Shown here in pieces: positions 37,484 through 47,291 of a DNA stretch of 64,000 nucleotides. A model generated the notes under the pieces. That model searched no databases and was not told the origin of the DNA. It saw only the letters and a list, made by a program, of their open reading frames with translations. Origin of the DNA: an uncultured Saprospiraceae bacterium (GTDB lineage Bacteria; Bacteroidota; Bacteroidia; Chitinophagales; Saprospiraceae). The DNA is taken from assembly GCA_938007965.1 (NCBI GenBank), contig CALLMH010000075.1, positions 1 through 64,000 on the forward strand, written 5' to 3'. A program made the translations under genes and the position numbers. The stretch's first letter is position 1. Every line of letters starts with the position of its first letter.

Positions 37484-38716
37484 CTACTTCGCTTCGACTA
37501 ACTTTATGATTTCTAATACTGTGTCGGTTGCTTTCTGCATATCTTGAACAGTCGTCCATTCCAACTTAGAGTGTATACCATGCTGACCTGAAAATAGGTT
37601 GGGGCACGGAAGCCCCTTATGCGATAATACAGAACCATCTGTTCCACCTCTAATTGCTGAAACATAGGGGTCGATATTAGCATTCTTCATGGCTTGTATC
37701 GCCGTATCAACAATATACATATGCTGGTCTACTACATCCTTCATATTTCGATATTGTTCATATACTTCGAAGGTGTAGCTGCTACCTGGATAGTTTTCTA
37801 ATACTTTTTTAGTCGTATTTTCTATAATCGCTTCATACTCCGCTAGCTTTTCGGTTTCGAAAGATCGTATGATGAACTCTATGGATGCGTCTTCGAGCAT
37901 CCCTTCTATCTTATTGGGATGAATGAAGCCCTCCTTCCCTTCGGTAGACTCTGGAGATAAGTGATCTTTTGGCAATTGTGACAATATATCCGCAGCGATT
38001 CTAGAAGCGTGTTCCATCTTTCCTTTTGCGTATCCAGGGTGAGCACTGACACCTTTTATCTTTAGTATAGCACCATCGGCAGAAAAATTTTCATATTCGA
38101 AGTGCCCTACATCTCCACTATCAAGAGTATAGCCAAAGTCAGCTCCTATCTTAGCAATATCTACATACTTCACTCCCCTTCCGATCTCCTCATCTGTCGT
38201 AAATAGCACATTCACTTCTCCATGCTTGATATCTGGGTTATGTACCAATTGATAGACTGCATCCATGATACATGCAACTCCAGATTTGTCATCTGCACCT
38301 AGAAGTGTCAGCCCACTTGCTGTAATGATATCTTGGCCTAGTTTATTCTTGAGTTCTGGAAATTTATCTTGTGATATTACTTGCTCAGGATCATCAGGAA
38401 GTACTATATCTTGCCCTTGATAATCCGTATGGACGATAGGCTTCACATCCGTACCACTGCAGTCATAGGCTGTATCTACATGACTACAAAAGAATATAGA
38501 TGGCACATCTGACTTCGTTGTATTAGAAGGGATTCTAGCATACACATAGCCGTGCTCTGTCAGCTCATTTTGCACACCCATCTGCGTGAGTTCCTCGCTC
38601 AGCAGTTTAGACAGATTAAGCTGTTTGGCTGTAGAGGGTACAGTATCTGAATATGGATTCGCCTGTGTATCTATCTGTACGTATCTGAGAAATCTCTCTT
38701 TGGATGTATATGTCAT
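37484..38716 (-). CDS. pepT: Peptidase T (tripeptide aminopeptidase)
   Basis: An M20 zinc aminopeptidase of 410 aa that removes the N-terminal residue of tripeptides. Metal-binding and catalytic motifs are intact: FFCSHVDTAYD (His), LLGADDKSGVAC (bridging Asp), FTTDEEIGRG (catalytic Glu and ligand Glu), LDSGDVG (Asp) and GQHGIHSKLE (His). The length is typical. The start at 38716 gives MTYTSKERFLRYVQIDTQ, the normal N-terminus. It ends about 150 bp upstream of arsR and belongs to a separate unit. Confidence 0.95.
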   Translation of the reverse strand: MTYTSKERFLRYVQIDTQANPYSDTVPSTAKQLNLSKLLSEELTQMGVQNELTEHGYVYARIPSNTTKSDVPSIFFCSHVDTAYDCSGTDVKPIVHTDYQGQDIVLPDDPEQVISQDKFPELKNKLGQDIITASGLTLLGADDKSGVACIMDAVYQLVHNPDIKHGEVNVLFTTDEEIGRGVKYVDIAKIGADFGYTLDSGDVGHFEYENFSADGAILKIKGVSAHPGYAKGKMEHASRIAADILSQLPKDHLSPESTEGKEGFIHPNKIEGMLEDASIEFIIRSFETEKLAEYEAIIENTTKKVLENYPGSSYTFEVYEQYRNMKDVVDQHMYIVDTAIQAMKNANIDPYVSAIRGGTDGSVLSHKGLPCPNLFSGQHGIHSKLEWTTVQDMQKATDTVLEIIKLVEAK

Positions 38717-38787
38717 ATCTTTTATATTTTATATTTACGGCAATAAAAATCTATGGGTTTATTCTTTATTATTATCCGCTCTATTAT

Positions 38788-39453
38788 TTAATTATTTGCT
38801 ACATATTCCATAAAAATGGACATCAGCATCAATTTAATTTCTTCTTGTTTAGTGATAGATTTCATCAAATCAACCAATTCGTCATCTTTTGTAATCAACT
38901 TAAATATCCCTCTACATGATTTATAATATCGCTCAACTTCTACTATCGTTGGAATATTTCGAGACTCGAACTTCTCCATCATACTGATAAAAGATTGATA
39001 GTCAAACAAACAGTACAGCTCAGGATACTCAAGCGCTAAATATAAACATAGAATCGCTCTATCATCGTGAAAATGAGTAGATAGTTTTGGATTCTTACCC
39101 ATCATAGGTTGCAAGATCTGATTCGCATGATACCCAAATCGGTCAAGCCGCAATCCAAGATCTAAGTTCTCGTTAAATAAATCACGAAAACAAGCTCGCA
39201 TAAATTCTTCATTTTGGTCGATCAAAGCTATCATCATGGACTTGGCCGAATTAGTACTACCTCCCCATATTCTCCCAGACACATCAGACTGGAGGCTGGC
39301 GTCATAGATCTTACTAAAACTTGTCCCTTCATTATTCCAGTTTTCTTTCCAATTGTGAATAAGATCAAAGTAAAACCCATTCTCTAGGTAATCCTTAGAC
39401 CGTAGATATGATTTGAATTTATCTTTGTATTCGTTAATTAGTATAACTTTCAT
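38788..39453 (-). CDS. Stand-alone protein resembling the N-terminal domain of McrB-type ATPases
   Basis: A 221-aa helical protein. The pattern around FYFDLIHNWKENWN, MRACFRDLFNENLDLGLRLD and FHDDRAILCLYLALEYPELY resembles the N-terminal region of McrB-like AAA ATPases of type IV restriction systems (FRDLF and DDRAI..YLALRYP). Here no AAA or nuclease domain follows, and the next gene downstream is pepT. It is 50 bp after sbcC on the same strand and may be co-transcribed with it. The similarity is from memory and needs a profile search; it could be a remnant or a small partner protein. Confidence 0.65.
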   Translation of the reverse strand: MKVILINEYKDKFKSYLRSKDYLENGFYFDLIHNWKENWNNEGTSFSKIYDASLQSDVSGRIWGGSTNSAKSMMIALIDQNEEFMRACFRDLFNENLDLGLRLDRFGYHANQILQPMMGKNPKLSTHFHDDRAILCLYLALEYPELYCLFDYQSFISMMEKFESRNIPTIVEVERYYKSCRGIFKLITKDDELVDLMKSITKQEEIKLMLMSIFMEYVANN

Positions 39454-39503
39454 TAAATTTCAATTTTACTGTCGGAATGAGAGAATTTTCCGAGCCTTTA
39501 GTA

Positions 39504-42500
39504 TTAGCTTTCTACTAATATTGAGCTATAGCCCATTGCGTCTTTTTGCAGTTTGATTTGCACATTGATTCTTTCTTTCAGCGTCTCTACATGCGAGATT
39601 ACGCCGACTGTTTTCTGTGATTCAGTTTGCAACTTCTCTAATGTATTCATGGCGATTTCCAGTGTATCTTGATCTAGAGTTCCGAAACCTTCATCGATGA
39701 ATAAGCTCTCTAGTTTTACATTCTTCGATGCCATATCGGACAGGCTTAGTGCGAGCGCAAGACTTATGAGAAATGATTCTCCACCTGATAGCGTGGTTAC
39801 AGATCTTTGAATATTACCTTGATATTGATCTAGAACTGTAAGCGGACCATCCCCTACGGGTTTATTGAGCAGGTATCTATCACTGAGGTTCTTCAATCTT
39901 CTATTTGCAAATACCAATAGGTTCTGTAGTGTAAGACCTTGTGCAAAGTTGGCAAATTTGTTTCCTTTTGCATCTCCGATCATTTTGTTTAATAAATCCC
40001 ACTTCTCCAGTTTTTCGGTCAGCTTCTGCAGTTCATTGGCTTTATTTTTTAGCCGCAATTGATCTTCATCGTCCTTTTTCAGTAATGCTGATTTCTCTGC
40101 TCCAGATTTTATGTGTTGATCCCGCAATATTTCCTTTTCAGTTAATTTTCTGATTATTTCATCAAGTTCTATTTCAAGATTTTCATCATTCTTCATTTCT
40201 GTTTCTAAGCTATGACACAGTGTCTTGAGTTCTGTTTCTATGGCTGTCTTGTCTCTTATTATTTTGTCTTTTGTAGATTTTAGGATAGTCAACTCCTCTT
40301 CCGATATCAATCGCGCATCGGCTTCTTGGATATCTGCAAATCCCATCGAAGTAATGATGGGTTCTAGCTTCATCTTACTTCCTACTACTATTTCATTTGT
40401 CTCAGCTAGAGATTTTTTAGCGGCTTCTAGCCGTGAAGAATAGGTCGCCACACGTGTTTTTGCATTTACATTTTTGTCTTGTAATTCATTACATACTTGT
40501 GATACATTCTCGCCTGTAAATTTTGACTTTCGATCAGCACCCAATGTTTTGTACTGTGTGGTTATTAATTTGAGCTCCCTGAAGTCGTGCAATAATTCAT
40601 CAATCACTGATAATCGCTCAAGGGACTCGATTGCTTTTGATTGAGTATCTATCTTAGCTTTGAGCTGTTCCATGATCTCACTCAATTTGCCATCTACAAT
40701 ATTTTCACTGCCTTCATAATTTTGGACTTTTTCTTTGATTGAAAGAATGATCTGCGATGACTCCGACTTCAAACTCTCCAGTTGCTTTGCGTTCAAGACC
40801 TGATTGGCTTGGTTTGTAGTTAGCGTCTTATTGGCTGATTTTAGATCTGACTGTGATTGTATATATGACCTAGTAGCATCTTCTATCTTCTTATCTATAT
40901 CACTTATACCTTTGGGCTCATGTGCTGACCAAGGATGCTCTTCCGAACCACAGAGCGGGCACGGAGTACCGTCCACCAATCTAGACCTATGATCGGACAG
41001 TGAAGCGATCAGCATTTTATCTTGCTTTTGTTTTTTGAGCAACTCTATTTTTTCTTCTATCGAAGAGACCAACTGATTCGTAGTCTCTACTATAGGTTTG
41101 TACTTGAGTATCTCTTGCTGGTATATCTTGTCATTTTTCTCACATTGGTTTAGTTTCGTATTGACCTCTTTCTCATGCTCTCGGGTGTGATTGAGATCCT
41201 TGAGATAATTAAGATTATCCGTATACTTCTGCAGTTGGAACCTGATCATTTTCAAGTCGCTATTCACCTCTAGTCCTGCATTAGATATCTGTCTTGTAGC
41301 TCTATCTTTCTTCTCTTCTAGTGTGGGAATAATAGCTTCGGGGATAGCCTTTGCCGTTATATCTAATTTTGATTTTTCGATCTTATCACCGATTCTATTT
41401 CTTGTCTCAGTGCCCTTCTTGATTATATACTTTAGTTCTTGATCGATTGTATTTATCTCCTTTTCGAATGCACTCATTACTTCTGAAAAATTGCTTCCAT
41501 CGACCTGTTTTCCTGTCAGTTCCGTCATGGATGCGAGTGTATCTTGATATTCTTTTTGCGCTTGATTCAGTTGTAAGTTTCCACTTTCGATCTGGCCAGA
41601 CAATACAGAAGTAAGTTTGATAGCATCTTGATATCTAGTCATTTCTCCCCTCATTGGGGATAATCTATCATAGATATCTAGTTTTGTTTTTTGTAGTTCG
41701 AAAGCCTGCTCATTTTCGAGCACTTTCTTTTGTATTATTTTCTTCTCAGAAATCGCTGCATTCAATTTTTCGATTTCTGATTTTACCGTTTTTATTTTTG
41801 TTAGTGCTGAGATAGACTTGGCAAAAATCTGTTGTTGTTTTTCTGATTCAGCTACTTCTAGCTTTAATTTCGCTCTATCCTCTTCAGACAGACAGCTGAT
41901 ATTTTCTAGTCTGTCTTTCTCCATAGTGACAGATAGTTTTATGTCTTTCCATTTATCGTATGTTGCGATTCCTATTTTACGATAGATAGATGAACCTGTG
42001 AGATTTTCTAATAGTTGTCCACGTTCGTCCTTATCTGCTTTGAGAAACTTAGCGAACTGCCCCTGAGATAATATGATGGACTTTACAAACTGACTATACT
42101 TCAGCCCTATGATCTCTTCATTCCGACCTGGCACCTCACTCTTTTTGAGATCAAGTGGCTTACCAGATACGTCATAAATAAACATTTCATAATCTACGAA
42201 TTTGCCTGCCTTGGTGTTTTTAGTAATCCACTCTGATGTATATCTCTGACCTCTGATTTCGTATTCTATCCTAGCATAGGCTTCCGTAGTATGATGCGTA
42301 ATCACTGACCCCAGTCCCTCGATCGCATTCTTACTTATCGACCCCTTGAATCTCGGTATCTTGTTAAATAATGCAAGCGTAACAACATCCAAAATGGTAG
42401 ACTTCCCGGCACCCGTAGGTCCTGTAATCGCAAATATTCCAGCAGAAGAAAGTGGCTCTTCATCAAAATTGATGGAATTTTCCCCTTTGAGATTATTAAT

Positions 42501-42530
42501 GTTTTTAAATGATACCTTGAATATTTTCAT
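39504..42530 (-). CDS. sbcC: SbcC/Rad50-type nuclease-associated ATPase
   Basis: A 1008-aa SMC-like ATPase. The Walker A motif is GPTGAGKST (37-45). Long coiled coils flank a zinc hook CPLCGSEEHPW near residue 522. The C-terminal ABC signature is TTLSGGESFLISLALALSLS near 910-925, with Walker B FIDEGFGTLD near 950. SbcC with SbcD cleaves hairpins and DNA ends during repair. SbcD usually lies next to sbcC, but the 358 bp upstream hold no gene, and the downstream neighbour is a McrB N-terminus-like protein. The single frame is intact. Confidence 0.93.
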   Translation of the reverse strand: MKIFKVSFKNINNLKGENSINFDEEPLSSAGIFAITGPTGAGKSTILDVVTLALFNKIPRFKGSISKNAIEGLGSVITHHTTEAYARIEYEIRGQRYTSEWITKNTKAGKFVDYEMFIYDVSGKPLDLKKSEVPGRNEEIIGLKYSQFVKSIILSQGQFAKFLKADKDERGQLLENLTGSSIYRKIGIATYDKWKDIKLSVTMEKDRLENISCLSEEDRAKLKLEVAESEKQQQIFAKSISALTKIKTVKSEIEKLNAAISEKKIIQKKVLENEQAFELQKTKLDIYDRLSPMRGEMTRYQDAIKLTSVLSGQIESGNLQLNQAQKEYQDTLASMTELTGKQVDGSNFSEVMSAFEKEINTIDQELKYIIKKGTETRNRIGDKIEKSKLDITAKAIPEAIIPTLEEKKDRATRQISNAGLEVNSDLKMIRFQLQKYTDNLNYLKDLNHTREHEKEVNTKLNQCEKNDKIYQQEILKYKPIVETTNQLVSSIEEKIELLKKQKQDKMLIASLSDHRSRLVDGTPCPLCGSEEHPWSAHEPKGISDIDKKIEDATRSYIQSQSDLKSANKTLTTNQANQVLNAKQLESLKSESSQIILSIKEKVQNYEGSENIVDGKLSEIMEQLKAKIDTQSKAIESLERLSVIDELLHDFRELKLITTQYKTLGADRKSKFTGENVSQVCNELQDKNVNAKTRVATYSSRLEAAKKSLAETNEIVVGSKMKLEPIITSMGFADIQEADARLISEEELTILKSTKDKIIRDKTAIETELKTLCHSLETEMKNDENLEIELDEIIRKLTEKEILRDQHIKSGAEKSALLKKDDEDQLRLKNKANELQKLTEKLEKWDLLNKMIGDAKGNKFANFAQGLTLQNLLVFANRRLKNLSDRYLLNKPVGDGPLTVLDQYQGNIQRSVTTLSGGESFLISLALALSLSDMASKNVKLESLFIDEGFGTLDQDTLEIAMNTLEKLQTESQKTVGVISHVETLKERINVQIKLQKDAMGYSSILVES

Positions 42531-42888
42531 CTATCTCTACTTACCTACTAGACTATATCGTTCATCCCAAAAGTAATAGATTTTCTAGATAAAAAGAGCG
42601 TTTGCCAAGAATCAGAAATATTTATTGATCACTTATATAATGATCTTACTCCAATCTAGCTTTTAGCTATCTGTATTTAAATATTCGCATACTCTTCATC
42701 ACTACGATGAGGATCACTTTTAGAAAGTGATTTTTATAATCATCATAATTCATTTACAAGTAATTGGTAAAAAAAATGCCTCTCAACGTTAATCGAAAGG
42801 CATCTTACTTATTGAAGAGAACTTAAAATCATTATGTTATTTCTGTAAACATATTTTTCAAATCACTCTATTTAGATTTTAGAATTGC
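42531..42888. other. 358-bp gap between sbcC and the CotH gene
   Basis: No gene, in particular no sbcD, is present. It contains the terminator of the CotH gene (42767-42803). I see no clear promoter of the TTG/TAnnTTTG type for sbcC. Confidence 0.4.
42767..42803 (-). terminator. Terminator of the CotH-family gene
   Basis: On the minus strand ATGCCTTTC pairs with GAGAGGCAT (one wobble), followed by eight T. Confidence 0.75.
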
Positions 42889-45411
42889 TTATTCCACAAT
42901 AGTTACTTTCTTATTTATATTTTCATTATCCAATCTGATATTTAATATATATACTCCAGTACTCAAGCCATATTTGTTTATATCTATGATCAGACTTTTA
43001 GGTCCTGCGGATTGGTTATTTTCACTGCTTATGAGTATAGATCTTCCTTGTGCATCTATCATAGAGATTTGCACATCAGAAGATTGATCAAGACTATATT
43101 CTAACTTCATCATATCTGTAGCTGGATTCGGATATAAGGAGAATCCCTTATCCTCAAATAGGTCTTCGACGGAAGTACTGAGACCAAAAACCGCAATTAA
43201 TGTATCGGCTGCGATCAATTCTATCTCTGCCTTTCTAGTAAATTCGTCAGGAAAAATCACATTTCCAGACTTACTTTCCCAGTGACTAAAAACATATTCA
43301 TCTTCAAATTCATTAAAAACTTTGGCTTTGATTTTATTCTTCATCCCTCCGAAGTAGTTACCGTTCCATGGAAATTCTTCGATATCCAATGAATTGAAAT
43401 CGATCTCTCCTATCCCGTCAGGCTCAGCCATGAGCGTAATATTATAAGGACCTGATAATTCATCATAACATTCTAGTGCTCCATCATCTAGTAGTGTACA
43501 TCTCTCTTCGATGAATCCTCTCAATTGCTCAACATTTTCTTCCCACTCTTCCAAAGAATCATTTTGACCAGCCCATCTTTCGATTTGTCTTGGCATTTCT
43601 GGTTCTATCTCAGCTATCATTCTATCGAAAGTAGACAACATATTTTCACACGTAAAAGCCGTATTCATCATATCTGCATATCTTTGAAAATATAGCTCTC
43701 TAAACGTTTCGTTTTGATCCAATAATCGTAAGAATATCACATTATGCCTCGCTTCTGGCACCCACTGAAATAGTTCTTCGATATCACATGGTACAGCATC
43801 AGGATTGATATTCGGCACGGCTGTATAGTTTATATAATAATCAAAAGTAGCATCCATATCCCACACAATATAACCCCATTTCTTATGCTTTCCCTCGGGA
43901 TCCATTCCTCGCCACCATCCTGTATTCCACTGAAGCCAATCTGCAGCGACAGTATTCGTATTGATCAATACCCAATCGATAAGACTTGTCAGATTGATAA
44001 GGCTATCTACATAATTATAATTTTCCTCGATGGCCAAATTCTGAGTAAGAGCAAACTCTTGAAGATCTAACCAATCATTGGCTGCAGCTTCTCCTCCATA
44101 TCTCTGTAGGTAGTTACCCCAAGTAGAGTTAAATTGGATATCATACTTACCTTGATCGTAGTACTCGCCGATGTAATCGTGATCCGCTATCTTTTCTCTG
44201 AGACCGTATACACCCCAGTAGTCTCCATTCAAAAATAATATGGCTCTTTGAGGTGTACGAACATCTAATTCCATACCACCTTCCAATGCCAATGTGTGGA
44301 CATATTCGTCTCTAACATGTGCTGATCCCCTATGATCTGGTCCAGGTCTAGCTGGATAATTATCATCACCAGATGCTCTGAACATCAACCGTTGAAACTC
44401 ATCTCTCGATTTTTGTGGGAATAGTTCTGCTTTTATAGCCTTACTATATCCCATCTCATCTCTACAGATATAATCGAGACTTCTGTGATTAAGTGACCAA
44501 GAATCTTGACCGTGTCTATTGAGTTCTCCATATGAAACAGATTCTCTCTCCTTATCTAGATTGAAATATTCTACAGAACCTATTGGTATAACTTCTCCTT
44601 GACCATTCGCCAGATCTTGTACACGGTCTGCAGCCACAGAAAATACTGGTAATGTAAAGTCCTCATTGATAAAGAATGTTGAAAAATCCATTCTTCCTGG
44701 TAATATATCGGGATCGTCACTGTATGCTCTCGCTTTTATTACTCTCGTATTCGTTAGTTCTATTGCGCCTTCATATAGCGGAGAACTTTCGGTTACGTTA
44801 TCACCATTGGTCGTATATCTCAGTGTTGAATTTTCCTCATTATTGGTAATCTGGACAGATATCGCTTCGTCATAGTATCCAGCTTCTAGTAGAATGGTTG
44901 GTGAGGCAGTGTATCTTTTTTTAGTGGCTACGTTATCCCCCATTGGAGTAGGATTAGTAGCGATCATCCACTCTCCATCCATCCTAGCCACCGAATGCTC
45001 AGCGTCAGTTATAATGATCTCTGTGAAATCTTGCTCTTCTTCTTGAGCATTCGAAAGTAAGAGGATATCTTTTTGTTCAGTTTGTGATAATTTGAAATTT
45101 GTATGAACTTCATCTGTATCCATAAGGTCTCTTCCTGAGCATACCACGATCTTGTAGCTATTGCCTTGGATGATAGTACCTTCAGGAAATTCGAATTTAG
45201 TAGGTTTAGACATCTTATCTGAAATATACCAACCCGAAATATTTACTGCATCTTCTGACGCGTTATATAGCTCAACCCAATCGTCAAAAGCACCATAATT
45301 ATCTATGTATGTTTCTAAATTTGCGGCTGAATATTCATTAATTGTTACCTGCCCATTTGCAAATACAACTGCGCAAATGAAGAGAAAAAAGGACTGTAAA
45401 AAACTTCTCAT
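42889..45411 (-). CDS. Lamin-tail/CotH kinase-like secreted protein with T9SS tail
   Basis: An 840-aa secreted protein with a signal peptide (1-20, ending VVFANG). Domains in order: a lamin-tail domain (about 21-150, VTINEYSAAN and FDDWVELYNASEDAVNISGW); a chitobiase C-terminal-like beta domain (about 172-245, TLRYTTNGDNVTESSPLYEG); a CotH domain (about 260-640), with NGDYWGVYGLREKI and GYIVWDMDATFDYY, the latter likely binding metal in the kinase-like site; a linker; and a type A T9SS tail (about 770-840, LYPNPATDMMKLEY). CotH proteins phosphorylate or bind proteins in spore coats; the role here, on the surface of a non-sporulating bacterium, is unknown. Confidence 0.9.
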   Translation of the reverse strand: MRSFLQSFFLFICAVVFANGQVTINEYSAANLETYIDNYGAFDDWVELYNASEDAVNISGWYISDKMSKPTKFEFPEGTIIQGNSYKIVVCSGRDLMDTDEVHTNFKLSQTEQKDILLLSNAQEEEQDFTEIIITDAEHSVARMDGEWMIATNPTPMGDNVATKKRYTASPTILLEAGYYDEAISVQITNNEENSTLRYTTNGDNVTESSPLYEGAIELTNTRVIKARAYSDDPDILPGRMDFSTFFINEDFTLPVFSVAADRVQDLANGQGEVIPIGSVEYFNLDKERESVSYGELNRHGQDSWSLNHRSLDYICRDEMGYSKAIKAELFPQKSRDEFQRLMFRASGDDNYPARPGPDHRGSAHVRDEYVHTLALEGGMELDVRTPQRAILFLNGDYWGVYGLREKIADHDYIGEYYDQGKYDIQFNSTWGNYLQRYGGEAAANDWLDLQEFALTQNLAIEENYNYVDSLINLTSLIDWVLINTNTVAADWLQWNTGWWRGMDPEGKHKKWGYIVWDMDATFDYYINYTAVPNINPDAVPCDIEELFQWVPEARHNVIFLRLLDQNETFRELYFQRYADMMNTAFTCENMLSTFDRMIAEIEPEMPRQIERWAGQNDSLEEWEENVEQLRGFIEERCTLLDDGALECYDELSGPYNITLMAEPDGIGEIDFNSLDIEEFPWNGNYFGGMKNKIKAKVFNEFEDEYVFSHWESKSGNVIFPDEFTRKAEIELIAADTLIAVFGLSTSVEDLFEDKGFSLYPNPATDMMKLEYSLDQSSDVQISMIDAQGRSILISSENNQSAGPKSLIIDINKYGLSTGVYILNIRLDNENINKKVTIVE

Positions 45412-45493
45412 ATATTTAAAAATTTTGCTTTTACTAAAAATGAAGTGATCGAGGTTAAATCTATTCTTTCACCATTGCCTCATGATTATTTAT

Positions 45494-45508
45494 AACGCCA
45501 TGGGCGTT
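45494..45508. promoter_or_regulatory. Short inverted repeat upstream of the CotH gene
   Basis: AACGCC and GGCGTT flank ATG, 83 bp before the CotH start codon. It is GC-rich against an AT-rich background. It could be an operator, but it is short. Confidence 0.25.
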
Positions 45509-45647
45509 TCAACAACGGCAAGACAATTCTAAATCCAATGTAATCAAAATTTAATCAGTAACATGAAAAGAATTATCAATTAAGATTTTATTTATATTGC
45601 AGAAGACATATGAGTTTGTATGTTTCTATATAAATGCTTACAAAAGT

Positions 45648-45956
45648 ATGTTTCAGTTCTCAACAACCAAATCATTATCCCTTACCGAATGGCTTACCGA
45701 GCTCAAAGAATTCCAACTGGACGGCTACTTCAGCACACCGATACTTGGAAGATCATATGATTACATACCGATGGTCACTTCTATAACAACTACAAAAAAT
45801 CAAAACTTATATAAATTAATAGGCAGTCAAGTATATGACGTCAAAATAGAGATGATTGATGGAGGGATCTTTGGACAGTGCAGTTGTCCCTATGATCGAC
45901 CTTGTAAGCATATAGCAGCAGTCATACTTTGGGAAATGAAGTTAGATCTTAGCTAG
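45648..45956 (+). CDS. Stand-alone SWIM zinc-finger protein
   Basis: A 102-aa protein from the ATG at 45648; the frame opens earlier with a TTG (45597), but the extra 17 residues lack family features. The SWIM motif CxCx(n)CxH is FGQCSCPYDRPCKHIAAVIL near residues 74-93. SWIM domains bind DNA or proteins and usually occur in large SNF2 helicases or transposases. Here the protein ends eight residues after the motif's helix, so it is either a true small SWIM protein or the N-terminal fragment of a helicase gene. A dispersed repeat starts 15 bp after the stop. Confidence 0.7.
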   Translation: MFQFSTTKSLSLTEWLTELKEFQLDGYFSTPILGRSYDYIPMVTSITTTKNQNLYKLIGSQVYDVKIEMIDGGIFGQCSCPYDRPCKHIAAVILWEMKLDLS

Positions 45957-45971
45957 ACCACTTAAACATAG

Positions 45972-46060
45972 AAGTAAGGCGGTCACAGTCTAGTGAATAT
46001 ATGGACACTCTGTATCTCGGAAAATCTCTGAGTATTTAAGACAGCAAAGGGCACTTTCGA
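45972..46060 (+). repeat. Dispersed intergenic repeat, terminal module (copy A)
   Basis: The start AAGTAAGGCGGTCACAGTCT is nearly the same as at 49272 and 52037, and TAGTGAATA follows in all three. After about 40 bp this copy diverges. Only the 3' module of the longer element is present. Confidence 0.7.
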
Positions 46061-46088
46061 AGGCTACCACTTGGTAAGTTCATCGGTA

Positions 46089-46514
46089 CTAGTAATTATA
46101 CGCATCTATTATGAAATTGGATACCCAGCGTTGATCTTCATCAAATTTGAAAATGCGCCATCTCTGTCTTAGCTCCATATCGCTCTCAATCACTTGTATG
46201 AAATTCCTAAGCGGATTCTTACGCTTTAGCGCATTGGTCATTTCTTTTCTGATGGATTTATCACTCATCTCATCTATGAAGTATCTCATTATTTCTATCT
46301 GATCTTCTGTACTTTGAGGCTCAATTTTTAAATGATCATCGATTTTCAATTCTATTGCTGCAATTGCTTTTGCTTGTTCGGCGATGAGCTTTTTATCTTT
46401 CAACTCATTGTTGATAGTCGTAATCTTCCTAGATGTGTGATGTATATAACAGGTGTTCCCGTTCGCTATCTCTTTGGCTAATTCTTTGATCGCTGCTTGG
46501 TGTAATCTTGACAT
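46089..46514 (-). CDS. UPF0158 family protein
   Basis: A 141-aa protein of UPF0158, an uncharacterised family found in many bacteria. Visible pattern: an N-terminal part that reads as NTCYIHHTSRKITTI, then a middle IEPQSTEDQIEIMRYFIDEM, and the C-terminal MTNALKRKNPLRNFIQVIES and WRIFKFDEDQRWVSNFI, similar to the family's RALRGRGAFRRFKD and WYAFRDERLREIA segments. No function is established. A repeat copy lies just downstream of its stop. Confidence 0.8.
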   Translation of the reverse strand: MSRLHQAAIKELAKEIANGNTCYIHHTSRKITTINNELKDKKLIAEQAKAIAAIELKIDDHLKIEPQSTEDQIEIMRYFIDEMSDKSIRKEMTNALKRKNPLRNFIQVIESDMELRQRWRIFKFDEDQRWVSNFIIDAYNY

Positions 46515-46660
46515 TACTTTATCTTTAATGCTTGGTAAAAAAGTTAATTACTTTCTCAAATGTACACAATACCGTGTCCTAGGCGACGATTTATCTGTAG
46601 AATATTAAATCATCAAGAATCAACTATGGATCAGCATTTCGATTATTTCAATCGAGAAGC

Positions 46661-46987
46661 TTAACTCTTATATTGGATTCTATCTGCCACTGCCTGAGCA
46701 TCTAGACAGTACTTATCACCTCCTTTTAGTGTCCATTTTCCTGTTTTATCTATATAATATTTGACGGTTTTCTCCACTACTTCTTCATAACCGCCAAGTA
46801 GGGTAAGCATACTTTCTACCTTCTGCCCATACTCTTCCATGCTCATTTTATCTTTTTGGACTAGACCCCACAATCGATTTATTCTTTTAGATTTCTCTTT
46901 ATAAGAAGTACCTGTAGACTTGTAGGCCATTAAGAAAAGAGAAAGTGCTTTCGCTTGATGTGATGGTTTATCCTGTTTCATCTTCAT
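46661..46987 (-). CDS. Small hypothetical protein, 108 aa
   Basis: I do not recognise this protein. It is basic, mostly helical and soluble, with no signal peptide. The composition (many Lys, a regular helix pattern and a conserved-looking KYYIDKTGKWTLKGGDKYCL) and an intact ATG start support a real gene. It lies 146 bp upstream of the UPF0158 gene on the same strand. No role can be given. Confidence 0.55.
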   Translation of the reverse strand: MKMKQDKPSHQAKALSLFLMAYKSTGTSYKEKSKRINRLWGLVQKDKMSMEEYGQKVESMLTLLGGYEEVVEKTVKYYIDKTGKWTLKGGDKYCLDAQAVADRIQYKS

Positions 46988-47291
46988 GATGTATCAATCT
47001 GTATATGAGTCAAAAAATCCCAAATGTACTCCAATATCCTCAGTAGACCTATCAATAATTGTCGCTTAATCATTATTTTGATCATTGAAGGAATTATTAC
47101 TTTAAAGTATGATCAATTTCTTCTAGATTGTTTTCAGTTGTATCGGGCTACATATTTGATCTATAAACAGGGTAAATGTTTTCCCTCATATAGAAAGAAA
47201 AAGTCTGAAATCGAAGTGATCCAAGTATAGCTTACTCATAGGAAATATAAGCTATCCTATAAACCAACCAACAGTCTAAAAAAAGTAAAAT
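46988..47291. other. 304-bp gap upstream of the AraC-type regulator
   Basis: No credible gene. A CATATTTG word occurs at 47151-47158, as in the two regulon promoters downstream, but without the 21-bp-spaced repeats, so the regulator gene probably does not share their control. Confidence 0.35.

Noticed and set aside
47024-47230. 68-aa plus-strand frame before the AraC-type gene
   Set aside because: Random-looking composition in an AT-rich gap, with no start context or recognisable motif.
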